Shown here piece by piece: positions 1 through 5,018 of a DNA stretch of 5,018 nt (positions within the stretch are counted from its first letter, which is position 1; every line of letters begins with the position of its first letter). Source of the DNA: Flavobacteriia bacterium. Lineage in GTDB: Bacteria; Bacteroidota; Bacteroidia; Flavobacteriales; Flavobacteriaceae. The stretch lies in contig QNYL01000250.1 in the NCBI GenBank assembly GCA_003973375.1, positions 1 through 5,018 of the forward strand, in the 5' to 3' direction. The position numbers and the translations under genes were made by a program. Below the pieces are notes generated by a model that had not been told where the DNA came from, did not search any database, and was given only the letters and a program-made list of their open reading frames with translations.

Positions 1-921
1 TTCAAAGATCTCAGCTACTTCCTTGCTCCATTTTTTCTTTTTACCTTTCTGACGCATCTCTTCAATCTCTTCATCATAGGAAACTCCACCCAGTTCTTCC
101 TGAATGGTTCTCATTTGCTGATGAAGAAAATATTCACGCTGCTGCTGATCCATATCTTCACGAACCTTGGACTGAATATCATTGCTCAGTTCAAGTCGTT
201 GAAGCTCCTGATTCATCTTTTTCAAAGTCTCTAAAGCTCTCTCTTTCAAATCACTGATGATTAAAAGTTTTTGCTTGGAAGCGGTATCCAGATTCAGGTT
301 GGAAGAAACAAAATTTACCAGAAAAGTATCACTTTGGATATTTTTTATGGCAAAGGAGGCTTCGGTAGGGATATTAGGGTTTTCCTTAATAATCCTCAGA
401 GACAATTCTGTAACAGAATCAATGATCGCTTTAAATTCAACATCTTTTTTGGGTGGAATAATATCAGCAAGTTCCTTGGTCTTTGCCTTTAAATAAGGTT
501 CTTCCTGGATGATCTCCTCTATCTCAAATCGTTTCTTTCCCTGTAAAATCACCATGGTATTGCCATCAGGCATCTTCAGGATCTTTAGAATTCTTGCTAC
601 AGTACCGATCTTATAAATATCCTTTTCCCCGGGATTTTCGGTAGCCTCATTCTTTTGAGCAACCACCCCAACGGTTTTATCGCCTTTGTTGGCGTCTTTC
701 AGTAGTTTTATCGATTGATCTCTTCCGGCGGTAATGGGCACAACAACGCCCGGAAAGAGAACAGTATTTCTTAAAGGTAATATTGGTAATTCATCAGGGA
801 TCTCCTCATTTTTCATTGCTTCTTCATCTTCAGAGGTCATTAAAGGGATCAATTCTGATTCCTCATCAAGAAAATGCTGAAATGACAAATTGTCAATATT
901 AAATAATTTCATTTTGCTCAT
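1..921 (-). CDS. lon: ATP-dependent protease Lon, N-terminal part (cut by window edge)
   Basis: Lon is a cytoplasmic hexameric AAA+ serine protease that degrades misfolded and regulatory proteins. Only the first 307 residues lie in the window; the frame is open to base 1. After an acidic, probably disordered leader (residues 1-44) comes the Lon substrate-binding (LonSB) domain, opening with LPILPLRNTVLFPGVVVPI at 45-63 and reaching to about residue 235. A charged helical/coiled-coil segment follows, with REYFLHQQMRTIQEELG at 262-278, a near-match to the family signature (YFLxQQxxxIQxELG). The AAA+ module with Walker motifs and the Ser-Lys protease domain must lie beyond the left edge, as Lon proteins are usually about 800 residues. 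The start is the ATG at 921-919; a second in-frame ATG is three codons later (912-910). There is no clear Shine-Dalgarno site, as is common in Bacteroidota. The gene is transcribed divergently from the sigma-factor operon. Family assignment is secure; the exact start is less so. Confidence 0.95.
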   Translation of the reverse strand, partial: MSKMKLFNIDNLSFQHFLDEESELIPLMTSEDEEAMKNEEIPDELPILPLRNTVLFPGVVVPITAGRDQSIKLLKDANKGDKTVGVVAQKNEATENPGEKDIYKIGTVARILKILKMPDGNTMVILQGKKRFEIEEIIQEEPYLKAKTKELADIIPPKKDVEFKAIIDSVTELSLRIIKENPNIPTEASFAIKNIQSDTFLVNFVSSNLNLDTASKQKLLIISDLKERALETLKKMNQELQRLELSNDIQSKVREDMDQQQREYFLHQQMRTIQEELGGVSYDEEIEEMRQKGKKKKWSKEVAEIFE

Positions 922-940
922 ATCTTATTATACGTCATTT

Positions 941-957
941 TGGCATTAATAATGCCA
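941..957. repeat. Perfect 17-bp palindrome in the lon leader
   Basis: TGGCATTA and TAATGCCA are exact inverted repeats around a single A. The element lies between the putative lon promoter and the start codon, with 19 bases separating it from the ATG. It could be a dimeric repressor site. In the transcript it could fold as a 6-bp stem with a 5-base loop close to the ribosome-loading region. No U-tract follows it, so it is not a normal terminator. Confidence 0.6.
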
Positions 958-984
958 GTTTCTATTAAGTGCTAAACTAATCAA

Positions 985-1016
985 CAAATGTAAGCGCTTT
1001 GTTTATAATAATTTAA
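985..1016 (-). promoter_or_regulatory. Probable lon promoter (Bacteroidota-type)
   Basis: Read on the minus strand, bases 992-985 spell TACATTTG, an exact match to the Bacteroidota -7 element TAnnTTTG. A TTA (1016-1014) lies 21 bases upstream in the place expected for the -33 TTG, so that half is one base off. Transcription would start near 978, giving a leader of about 57 bases. The match is seen directly; promoter activity is inferred. Confidence 0.5.
989..1002. promoter_or_regulatory. LacI-family operator-like sequence overlapping the lon promoter
   Basis: TGTAAGCGCTTTGT has a perfect 8-bp palindromic core, AAGCGCTT (992-999), with CG at the centre. It agrees with the Gram-positive catabolite-responsive element pattern TGWNANCGNTNWCA at all specified positions except the last two. 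It covers half of the TACATTTG -7 box and the adjacent spacer, a place where a bound repressor would block lon transcription. LacI-family regulators do occur in Bacteroidota, but none is encoded in the window, so chance similarity remains possible. Confidence 0.3.
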
Positions 1017-1197
1017 CTTTTTTCTATAATTATTCTTACTTTAGTGTTCAATAGTTATGCCATAATTTAATTTCGTGATGAGGACATTAAATAAACTAAA
1101 GTATTGAAACATTGTATTTTAGAATGCTTTTACAGAAGTGATATGTTTAAGAATTAACACATTTAGGTATTATATCAGAAATTTTTTCCGGTTAAAG

Positions 1198-1230
1198 TGT
1201 AACAACTTTATGAGCGAAATGTCTTTTTAA
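1198..1230 (+). promoter_or_regulatory. Candidate ECF-type promoter of the sigma-factor operon
   Basis: TGTAAC (1198-1203) is followed after exactly 17 bases by GTCT (1221-1224) in an AT-rich context. ECF sigma factors generally recognise an AAC-containing -35 element and a CGTC/GTC-type -10 element 16-17 bases apart, and they often drive their own operon. Transcription would start near 1230, leaving a leader of about 14 bases before the TTG start at 1244. The spacing fits, but the motif is short. Confidence 0.4.
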
Positions 1231-1243
1231 TAGATTTGAGTAC

Positions 1244-1813
1244 TTGCAAAGAAACAATCAACATATAAGCCGGCTGATAGAGCACTGTAGGAAAGGAGAA
1301 CAGAATGCGCAATTTGAATTGTACAAATTGTATTACAAATCCATGTTCAATACCGCTTACAGAATACTAAACGATAGTTTTGAAGCAGAAGATGTGATGC
1401 AGGAATCTTTTTTAACAGCCTTTACCAAACTGGATTCCTTTAGAGAAGATGCAGCCTTTGGAGGTTGGTTAAAAAGAATAGTAATCAACAGGAGTTTATC
1501 GCAGTTGAAGAAACTGAAAGACAAGCAGGAGATTTCTTTAGAAGGTGTAAGTTATAAGATGGCTGAGGAAGAGCAGGAAGAAGATTACGATGGTTTGAGT
1601 ACAGAAATGAGAACAGAGGAGCTGCTTCAGGCTCTTCAGGGATTAAAGGAGAATTACAGGGTAGTACTCAATTTAAGATTAATAGAAGGTTACGATAATG
1701 AGGAGATTGCACAGATACTGAATATCAGTAATGAGAATTGCAGGACAACCATATCGAGGGCAAAGAATAAATTAAGGAGTATTTTATCACAAAAGGCTTT
1801 AATAAAAGGATAA
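1244..1813 (+). CDS. ECF-type RNA polymerase sigma factor
   Basis: This is a 189-residue sigma-70 family protein of the short ECF group, with only regions 2 and 4. Region 2 spans about residues 24-92; its core-binding and -10-recognition helices carry SFEAEDVMQESFLTAFTKLDSF (45-66, first and last parts most diagnostic), followed by GGWLKRIVINRSLSQLKK. An acidic linker rich in Glu and Asp (about 106-124) leads to region 4 (126-182), with the -35-binding helix-turn-helix at EEIAQILNISNENCRTTISR (153-172). The start is taken as TTG at 1244. An in-frame stop at 1211 excludes a longer form with ATG or GTG, and the first in-frame ATG (1342) would cut into region 2. No strong Shine-Dalgarno site precedes it. 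It is the first gene of a four-gene set, three bases ahead of the putative anti-sigma gene. The target genes are unknown; its own operon is the obvious first guess. Confidence 0.93.
   Translation: MQRNNQHISRLIEHCRKGEQNAQFELYKLYYKSMFNTAYRILNDSFEAEDVMQESFLTAFTKLDSFREDAAFGGWLKRIVINRSLSQLKKLKDKQEISLEGVSYKMAEEEQEEDYDGLSTEMRTEELLQALQGLKENYRVVLNLRLIEGYDNEEIAQILNISNENCRTTISRAKNKLRSILSQKALIKG
1804..1810 (+). promoter_or_regulatory. Ribosome binding site of the putative anti-sigma gene
   Basis: AAAAGGA lies six bases before the ATG at 1817 and overlaps the last codons of the sigma gene. It is the only recognisable Shine-Dalgarno-like site among the plus-strand genes here. Its position suggests that sigma factor and partner are translated in a coupled way, which would keep their amounts balanced. 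Confidence 0.45.
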
Positions 1814-1816
1814 GTT

Positions 1817-2353
1817 ATGAAAAATGATCTTGAAAAATTATACGGCGATAAGCACAGGGATTTTGATCTGAGAGAGCCTGATGCAGGGCATTTTGAAAGA
1901 TTTCAGGCCAGGCTAAAAAAACAGGAGAATAAAAAGTCAAAGGTGATCTACTGGCCGTGGTTATCTGTAGCTGCAGCGATCCTGATTATTTTTGGAGTGT
2001 GGTATGGTAAAGACCTTAATCCGAATAAAGGTCTCGAACTGGCAGATGTTTCTCCAAAAATGGAAGAAACGCAGAGCTTTTTTATGCAAACCATTCAAAA
2101 AGAGATCAAAGCCATTGAAGAGAATAAGAATCCGGAAAATCAAAAGATCATTGATGATGCTTTTGCCCAACTCAACATCCTTGAAAAAGATTATAAAAAG
2201 CTCACTTTAGAACTTAAAGAAAGCAGTGAAGACAAGAGGGTAATCTTTGCCATGATCACTAATTTTCAAAAACGTATTGAGATCCTTCAAAATCTGATGG
2301 AAAAGTTGGAGGATATCGAAAGAATTAAAGAACAAAAACAACAATTATTATAA
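1817..2353 (+). CDS. Single-pass membrane protein, probable anti-sigma factor
   Basis: This 178-residue protein has three parts. A charged N-terminal stretch (1-43) should be cytoplasmic and includes PDAGHFERFQARLKK (21-35), resembling the HxxRFxxRL-type segment before the membrane anchor in many Bacteroidota sigma-associated proteins. One hydrophobic segment follows (about 44-63, WPWLSVAAAILIIFGVW in its core). The remainder (64-178) is highly charged and almost entirely helical, with heptad-like spacing suggesting a coiled coil or helical hairpin in the periplasm. The protein has no cysteine, so it lacks the HxxxCxxC zinc motif of classical ZAS anti-sigma domains. The role is inferred from topology and from the position three bases after an ECF sigma gene: it would bind the sigma factor at the inner membrane and release it on a periplasmic signal. 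It could instead be an unrelated co-transcribed membrane protein. Confidence 0.7.
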   Translation: MKNDLEKLYGDKHRDFDLREPDAGHFERFQARLKKQENKKSKVIYWPWLSVAAAILIIFGVWYGKDLNPNKGLELADVSPKMEETQSFFMQTIQKEIKAIEENKNPENQKIIDDAFAQLNILEKDYKKLTLELKESSEDKRVIFAMITNFQKRIEILQNLMEKLEDIERIKEQKQQLL

Positions 2354-2367
2354 AAAAAAACAGCAAT

Positions 2368-3453
2368 ATGAAACTTTATTACAAAACAATATTATTTGCT
2401 TTTTTTATCGGGTTACCAATGCTTATTACAGCTTCTGAAAATCCTAAAAAATTAAAGTATGAAAAAACCAAGACCATTAAAAAAGAGTTTTCTGTCAATG
2501 CAGATGCCCTGGTCAACATCAACAGTAAATACGGTAATGTAGATGTGATTACCTGGAATGAGAACCGTGTGGTGATTGAGGTTAAGATTACCGTAAGCGG
2601 AAACAGTGAGAGCAAAGTATTGGAAAGGCTAAATAAAATTAATGTCGAATTTAATGGCAGCAGCAGTGCTGTATATGCACGGACTGTGATCCGTAGGGTA
2701 TCCAACGGATGGTTTGGCAGTAATTCCAATACCAATCTGCAGATCGATTATAAAGTAAAAATGCCGGTAACCAACAGGGCTGATCTGACCAACGATTATG
2801 GTACCATTTCTCTGAATGAATTACGGGGCAGGGCCAAGATCAATTGTGACTACGGAAAAGTAATTATTGGAAGTCTGTTCCATGAAGACAATCAAATCAA
2901 TATGGATTATACCAACAATTCTGTAATTGAATTTATAAACAGCGGGGAGATCAATGCAGATTATTCCGGTTTAACCGTTGATAAAGCAAAGAGAATTGAT
3001 CTGGAAGCCGATTATTCCGATACGGTAATTGAAAATATTGAAACATTGAATTTTAGTTGTGATTACGGTAAACTTGAGGTAGGTAATGCCAATAGCATTG
3101 AGGGAGATGGTGATTACCTGACCATACGTTTGGGATCAATTTATAAAAAACTCAGACTTGTAGCTGATTATGGAAGTATAAAAGTGAGTAAAATGATGAA
3201 AGGTTTTAAAATTGTTAAGATCAACACAGATTATACAGGGGTAAAGATCGGTATCGATCCGGAGGCATCATTCAATTTTGATGTTACCCTGAGCTATGGA
3301 GGTCTTACAGATGATATTGACCATATTAATTACAGGAAAAAAGTAGTAAAAAACACTTCAAAATATTATGAAGGCTATGTAAATGATCAAAATTCAAATG
3401 CAAAAATCACCATTGATTCCGATTATGGAAATGTAAAATGGTACAATTTTTAA
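2368..3453 (+). CDS. Secreted beta-repeat protein with a DYG ladder (DUF4097-like)
   Basis: This 361-residue protein starts with a signal peptide (about 1-22, hydrophobic core TILFAFFIGLPMLI) and should be exported. There is no lipobox cysteine. Residues 45-76 form a first beta segment with SKYGNVDVITW. From 143 to 313 a short motif, Asp-Tyr-Gly/Ser/Thr followed by alternating hydrophobic residues, recurs every 17-21 residues, with tyrosines at 144, 162, 181, 199, 216, 233, 250, 268, 289 and 310. A last copy (SDYGNVKW) is near the C-terminus at 351-358. Such regular short beta strands fit a right-handed beta-helix or beta-roll, as in DUF4097-type 'adhesin-like' domains. The molecular function is unknown. 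It follows the putative anti-sigma gene by 14 A-rich bases with no Shine-Dalgarno site, so it is probably co-transcribed. Being next to an ECF pair suggests an envelope-associated role. The exact family name is less certain than the architecture. Confidence 0.85.
   Translation: MKLYYKTILFAFFIGLPMLITASENPKKLKYEKTKTIKKEFSVNADALVNINSKYGNVDVITWNENRVVIEVKITVSGNSESKVLERLNKINVEFNGSSSAVYARTVIRRVSNGWFGSNSNTNLQIDYKVKMPVTNRADLTNDYGTISLNELRGRAKINCDYGKVIIGSLFHEDNQINMDYTNNSVIEFINSGEINADYSGLTVDKAKRIDLEADYSDTVIENIETLNFSCDYGKLEVGNANSIEGDGDYLTIRLGSIYKKLRLVADYGSIKVSKMMKGFKIVKINTDYTGVKIGIDPEASFNFDVTLSYGGLTDDIDHINYRKKVVKNTSKYYEGYVNDQNSNAKITIDSDYGNVKWYNF
2794..3306 (+). repeat. Run of ten DYG-type coding repeats
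   Basis: Ten consecutive copies of a [D/S]-Y-[G/S/T/L] motif, each followed by hydrophobic residues at alternate positions, occur at spacings of 18, 19, 18, 17, 17, 17, 18, 21 and 21 residues. Nine of the ten tyrosines are preceded by Asp. At DNA level the copies are diverged (gattatgg, gactacgg, gattattcc and others), so the repeat is old and held by protein structure, not a recent tandem duplication. Confidence 0.85.
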
Positions 3454-3479
3454 AATTAAAACAATTAAAAACTATAAAA

Positions 3480-4202
3480 ATGAAAAATCAATATAAAACA
3501 AGTCTGCTGATCCTGTTGGTTCTCTTTTCAGTAAGGCTTGATGCACAATTTAGAAGAGTAAAAGGGAATGGTAAAGTGATCAAAACCACCAGAAATGTCG
3601 GCAATTTTGATAAGATCTATGTGTCGGGATCCTTCGATGTAAATCTGGTTAACGGAAAAGAAGGCCTGATCAGGATCAAGGCAGAAGAAAATCTGGTAGG
3701 CCTGATAGAAACCAAAGTAGAAGGCGGTGCATTAAAGATAAAATGGAGAAAGAATACCAGCATTTCAACCCGTAGAAACATTTATATAACTGTTTCAATT
3801 CAAGATATTGAAGAGATTAAACTATCAGGCGCCAGCGAGATAACTTCTGAAATGCTTATTAAAGAAGATCAGTTTAAGGTGAGTGTTTCCGGATCAGGGA
3901 ATATTGATATCAAAATTGATACCGGGTCGCTTACAGCTGTAGTTTCCGGTTCGGGAGATCTTGATCTGGAAGGTAAAACAGACTTTTTTAAGGCATCGGT
4001 TTCCGGATCGGGAGATATAGATGCCAGAGATCTTGTCTCTGAAAAAGTTGAAGCAAGGGTATCCGGTTCAGGAGGAATGAATATAGATGTAAGAGAGAAA
4101 TTAACAGCCAGAGTTTCGGGTTCCGGAGACATCAGATACAAAGGAAATCCTTCTTTTGAAGATATAAATGTGAGTGGTTCCGGTGAAGTAAGTTCGTATT
4201 GA
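3480..4202 (+). CDS. Secreted head-GIN domain (DUF2807) protein
   Basis: This 240-residue exported protein has a typical signal peptide (1-22, core SLLILLVLFSV, likely cleavage after LDA before Gln). The mature part is a single DUF2807 putative auto-transporter adhesin, head-GIN domain. It begins with the hallmark VGNFDKIYVSGSFDV (40-54), then a strand-rich segment with a basic patch (KWRKNTSISTRR, 88-99), then LSGASE, and then six exact VSGSG motifs at residues 136, 155, 174, 194, 212 and 231. The fold is expected to be a beta-helix. I chose ATG 3480 because it places the signal peptide at the N-terminus. An in-frame ATG at 3438 would add 14 residues and overlap the previous gene. The gene follows the DYG-repeat gene by 26 A-rich bases and ends the operon. 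Despite the family name, there is no transporter domain. Its function is unknown, and envelope or surface localisation is inferred. Confidence 0.92.
   Translation: MKNQYKTSLLILLVLFSVRLDAQFRRVKGNGKVIKTTRNVGNFDKIYVSGSFDVNLVNGKEGLIRIKAEENLVGLIETKVEGGALKIKWRKNTSISTRRNIYITVSIQDIEEIKLSGASEITSEMLIKEDQFKVSVSGSGNIDIKIDTGSLTAVVSGSGDLDLEGKTDFFKASVSGSGDIDARDLVSEKVEARVSGSGGMNIDVREKLTARVSGSGDIRYKGNPSFEDINVSGSGEVSSY
3885..4184 (+). repeat. Six VSGSG coding repeats in the head-GIN domain
   Basis: Exact VSGSG motifs recur every 18-20 residues, most followed by an acidic or small residue and alternating hydrophobic positions. The DNA copies are similar but differ at third positions (for example gtttccggatcggga, gtttccggttcggga, gtttcgggttccgga). 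The protein pattern is therefore conserved while the DNA has drifted. Two relaxed copies (VSGSF and LSGAS) lie upstream. Confidence 0.9.
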
Positions 4203-4212
4203 TCAACTACAA

Positions 4213-5018
4213 TTAAAAATTCCGGTATTTCTTGGTCATCTCAAAGATGTGATCCATGATTCTTTGATCTGCCTCAGTAAAATCTTCATTTTTTCTATGG
4301 ATAACTCTTTCTGCCGTAGCTTTGGCCTTATCGAGCTGATAGGTTGAAAATCCTGCAGCGCCGCCCCACGAGAATGAAGGAATAAAATTCCTTGGGAAAT
4401 TACTTCCGTAGATATTTGAACTCACTCCCACAACCGTTCCGGTATTGAACATGGTATTGATGGCACTTTTTGAATGATCTCCCATAATGAGTCCGCAAAA
4501 TTGCAATCCTGTTTTTACAAAGCCTTCTTTTTCGTAATTCCACATCTTTACCTCAGCATAGGTATTTTTCAGATTAGAATTATTGGTATCGGCTCCCAGA
4601 TTACACCATTCACCGATCACAGCATTTCCCAGATAACCTTCATGTCCTTTACTGCAATAGCCGGACATGACCACATTATTTACTTCTCCTCCGATCTTAC
4701 TTTTAGGTCCAACCGTAGTTGGTCCATAAACTTTACTTCCCATCTTTACCACGCCGTATTCCAGAATAGCAAAAGGGCCACGAATCATACTTCCTTCCAT
4801 GATCTGAGTATTTTTTCCCAAATAGATTGGTCCTTTACTCGCGTTTAGCACTCCGATCTCAATTTCTACATTTTCTTCCAGAAAGATATTTTCTTTATGG
4901 ATGCAATGTACGGTTTTGGGTATGGGTGCAGAGGTTCTGCCATCGGTAATCATCTTAAAATCAGCTTTGAGTGCTTCTCCGTTAAAACGGAAGATATCCC
5001 ATGTATTTTTTAAATTTA
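4213..5018 (-). CDS. GlmU-family sugar nucleotidyltransferase/acyltransferase, C-terminal part
   Basis: The window holds the last 267 residues; the frame stays open through the right edge, so the ATG at 4953-4951 is internal. The piece opens with NLKNTWDIF, then has a left-handed beta-helix of hexapeptide-like turns (about 55-206) including GPIYLGKNTQIMEGSMIRGP, GYLGNAVIGEWCNLGADT and NNSNLKNTY, and ends in a charged helical tail. This matches the C-terminal half of the Bacteroidota GlmU-like family (about 390 residues), whose N-terminal half resembles a nucleotidyltransferase. True GlmU makes UDP-GlcNAc in the cytoplasm for cell-wall synthesis. Whether this variant does the same is not settled by sequence, so no symbol is given. 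The gene is convergent with the sigma-factor operon: only ten bases separate the two stop codons, and no clear terminator hairpin lies between them. Confidence 0.88.
   Translation of the reverse strand, partial: NLKNTWDIFRFNGEALKADFKMITDGRTSAPIPKTVHCIHKENIFLEENVEIEIGVLNASKGPIYLGKNTQIMEGSMIRGPFAILEYGVVKMGSKVYGPTTVGPKSKIGGEVNNVVMSGYCSKGHEGYLGNAVIGEWCNLGADTNNSNLKNTYAEVKMWNYEKEGFVKTGLQFCGLIMGDHSKSAINTMFNTGTVVGVSSNIYGSNFPRNFIPSFSWGGAAGFSTYQLDKAKATAERVIHRKNEDFTEADQRIMDHIFEMTKKYRNF

Larger units (their letters stand above)
922..1243. other. Divergent intergenic region between lon and the sigma-factor operon
   Basis: This 322-base, strongly AT-rich region separates two divergent genes and contains no convincing ORF. 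Its left third (922-1016) holds the lon control elements listed separately: a palindrome, a TACATTTG box and a LacI-type operator-like sequence. Its right end (1198-1230) holds an ECF-type promoter candidate for the sigma factor. The middle (about 1020-1190) shows only AT-rich sequence, where I see no convincing regulatory or RNA element. Confidence 0.7.

Noticed and set aside
257..496. Two overlapping plus-strand ORFs of 79 and 73 residues
   Set aside because: Both lie opposite the Lon coding frame, which has clear family motifs; neither has a recognisable domain or ribosome binding site.
1065..1092. AT-only inverted repeat ATTTAAT / ATTAAAT with a 14-base loop
   Set aside because: Seven A/T pairs are expected by chance in sequence this AT-rich, and nothing else marks the site.
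1231..1238. TAGATTTG, an exact match to the Bacteroidota -7 element, just before the sigma gene
   Set aside because: It would put the transcript start on the TTG codon, and no TTG -33 element is present at the right distance. The ECF-type promoter at 1198-1230 explains the region better, though housekeeping use is not excluded.
2379..2735. Minus-strand 118-residue ORF
   Set aside because: It is antisense to the signal peptide and first beta segment of the DYG-repeat gene; its leucine-rich look comes from reversed Asn/Lys codons.
3869..4141. Minus-strand 90-residue ORF with repeated SPEPET-like motifs
   Set aside because: It is the antisense reading of the VSGSG repeats; the Pro-Glu repeats follow from the codons of the real gene on the plus strand.
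4216..4230. Imperfect inverted repeat around CCGG near the convergent stop codons, considered as a terminator
   Set aside because: The stem is interrupted by a mismatch and has no loop. It lies inside the GlmU-family coding end, so it is not a convincing terminator.
4474..4848. Plus-strand 124-residue ORF
   Set aside because: It is a shadow of the beta-helix part of the GlmU-family gene, with no start signal or domain.

Overview
The window is AT-rich, with A-rich leaders in place of most Shine-Dalgarno sites. It carries gene families typical of Bacteroidota: the GlmU-like LbH protein, the head-GIN (DUF2807) protein, and an ECF sigma factor followed by a cysteine-free membrane protein. A flavobacterium (class Flavobacteriia) is the most likely source. 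I see no insertion sequence, CRISPR array, tRNA or rRNA, and nothing that suggests recent transfer.

Layout. Bases 1-921 (minus strand) hold the first 307 residues of the ATP-dependent protease Lon, which runs off the left edge. Bases 922-1243 are a divergent intergenic region. It holds a probable Bacteroidota-type lon promoter, a LacI-family-operator-like sequence overlapping that promoter, a perfect 17-bp palindrome in the lon leader, and an ECF-type promoter candidate facing right. From 1244 to 4202 (plus strand) lies a tight four-gene set: an ECF sigma factor starting at TTG, a single-pass membrane protein that is the likely anti-sigma factor, and two secreted proteins built from short beta-strand repeats (a DYG ladder and a VSGSG ladder). 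At 4213-5018 (minus strand), convergent with this set, is the C-terminal part of a GlmU-family sugar nucleotidyltransferase/acyltransferase, cut by the right edge.

How the genes may work together. The four plus-strand genes are separated by 3, 14 and about 26 bases and look like one transcript. The simplest reading is an envelope-stress or surface-sensing module. The membrane protein would hold the sigma factor at the inner membrane. Its periplasmic helical part would sense the signal. The two exported repeat proteins would be regulon members or parts of the sensing surface. This is inferred from gene order and architecture; the functions of the two repeat proteins are not known. Lon and the GlmU-like protein are housekeeping neighbours on the opposite strand.
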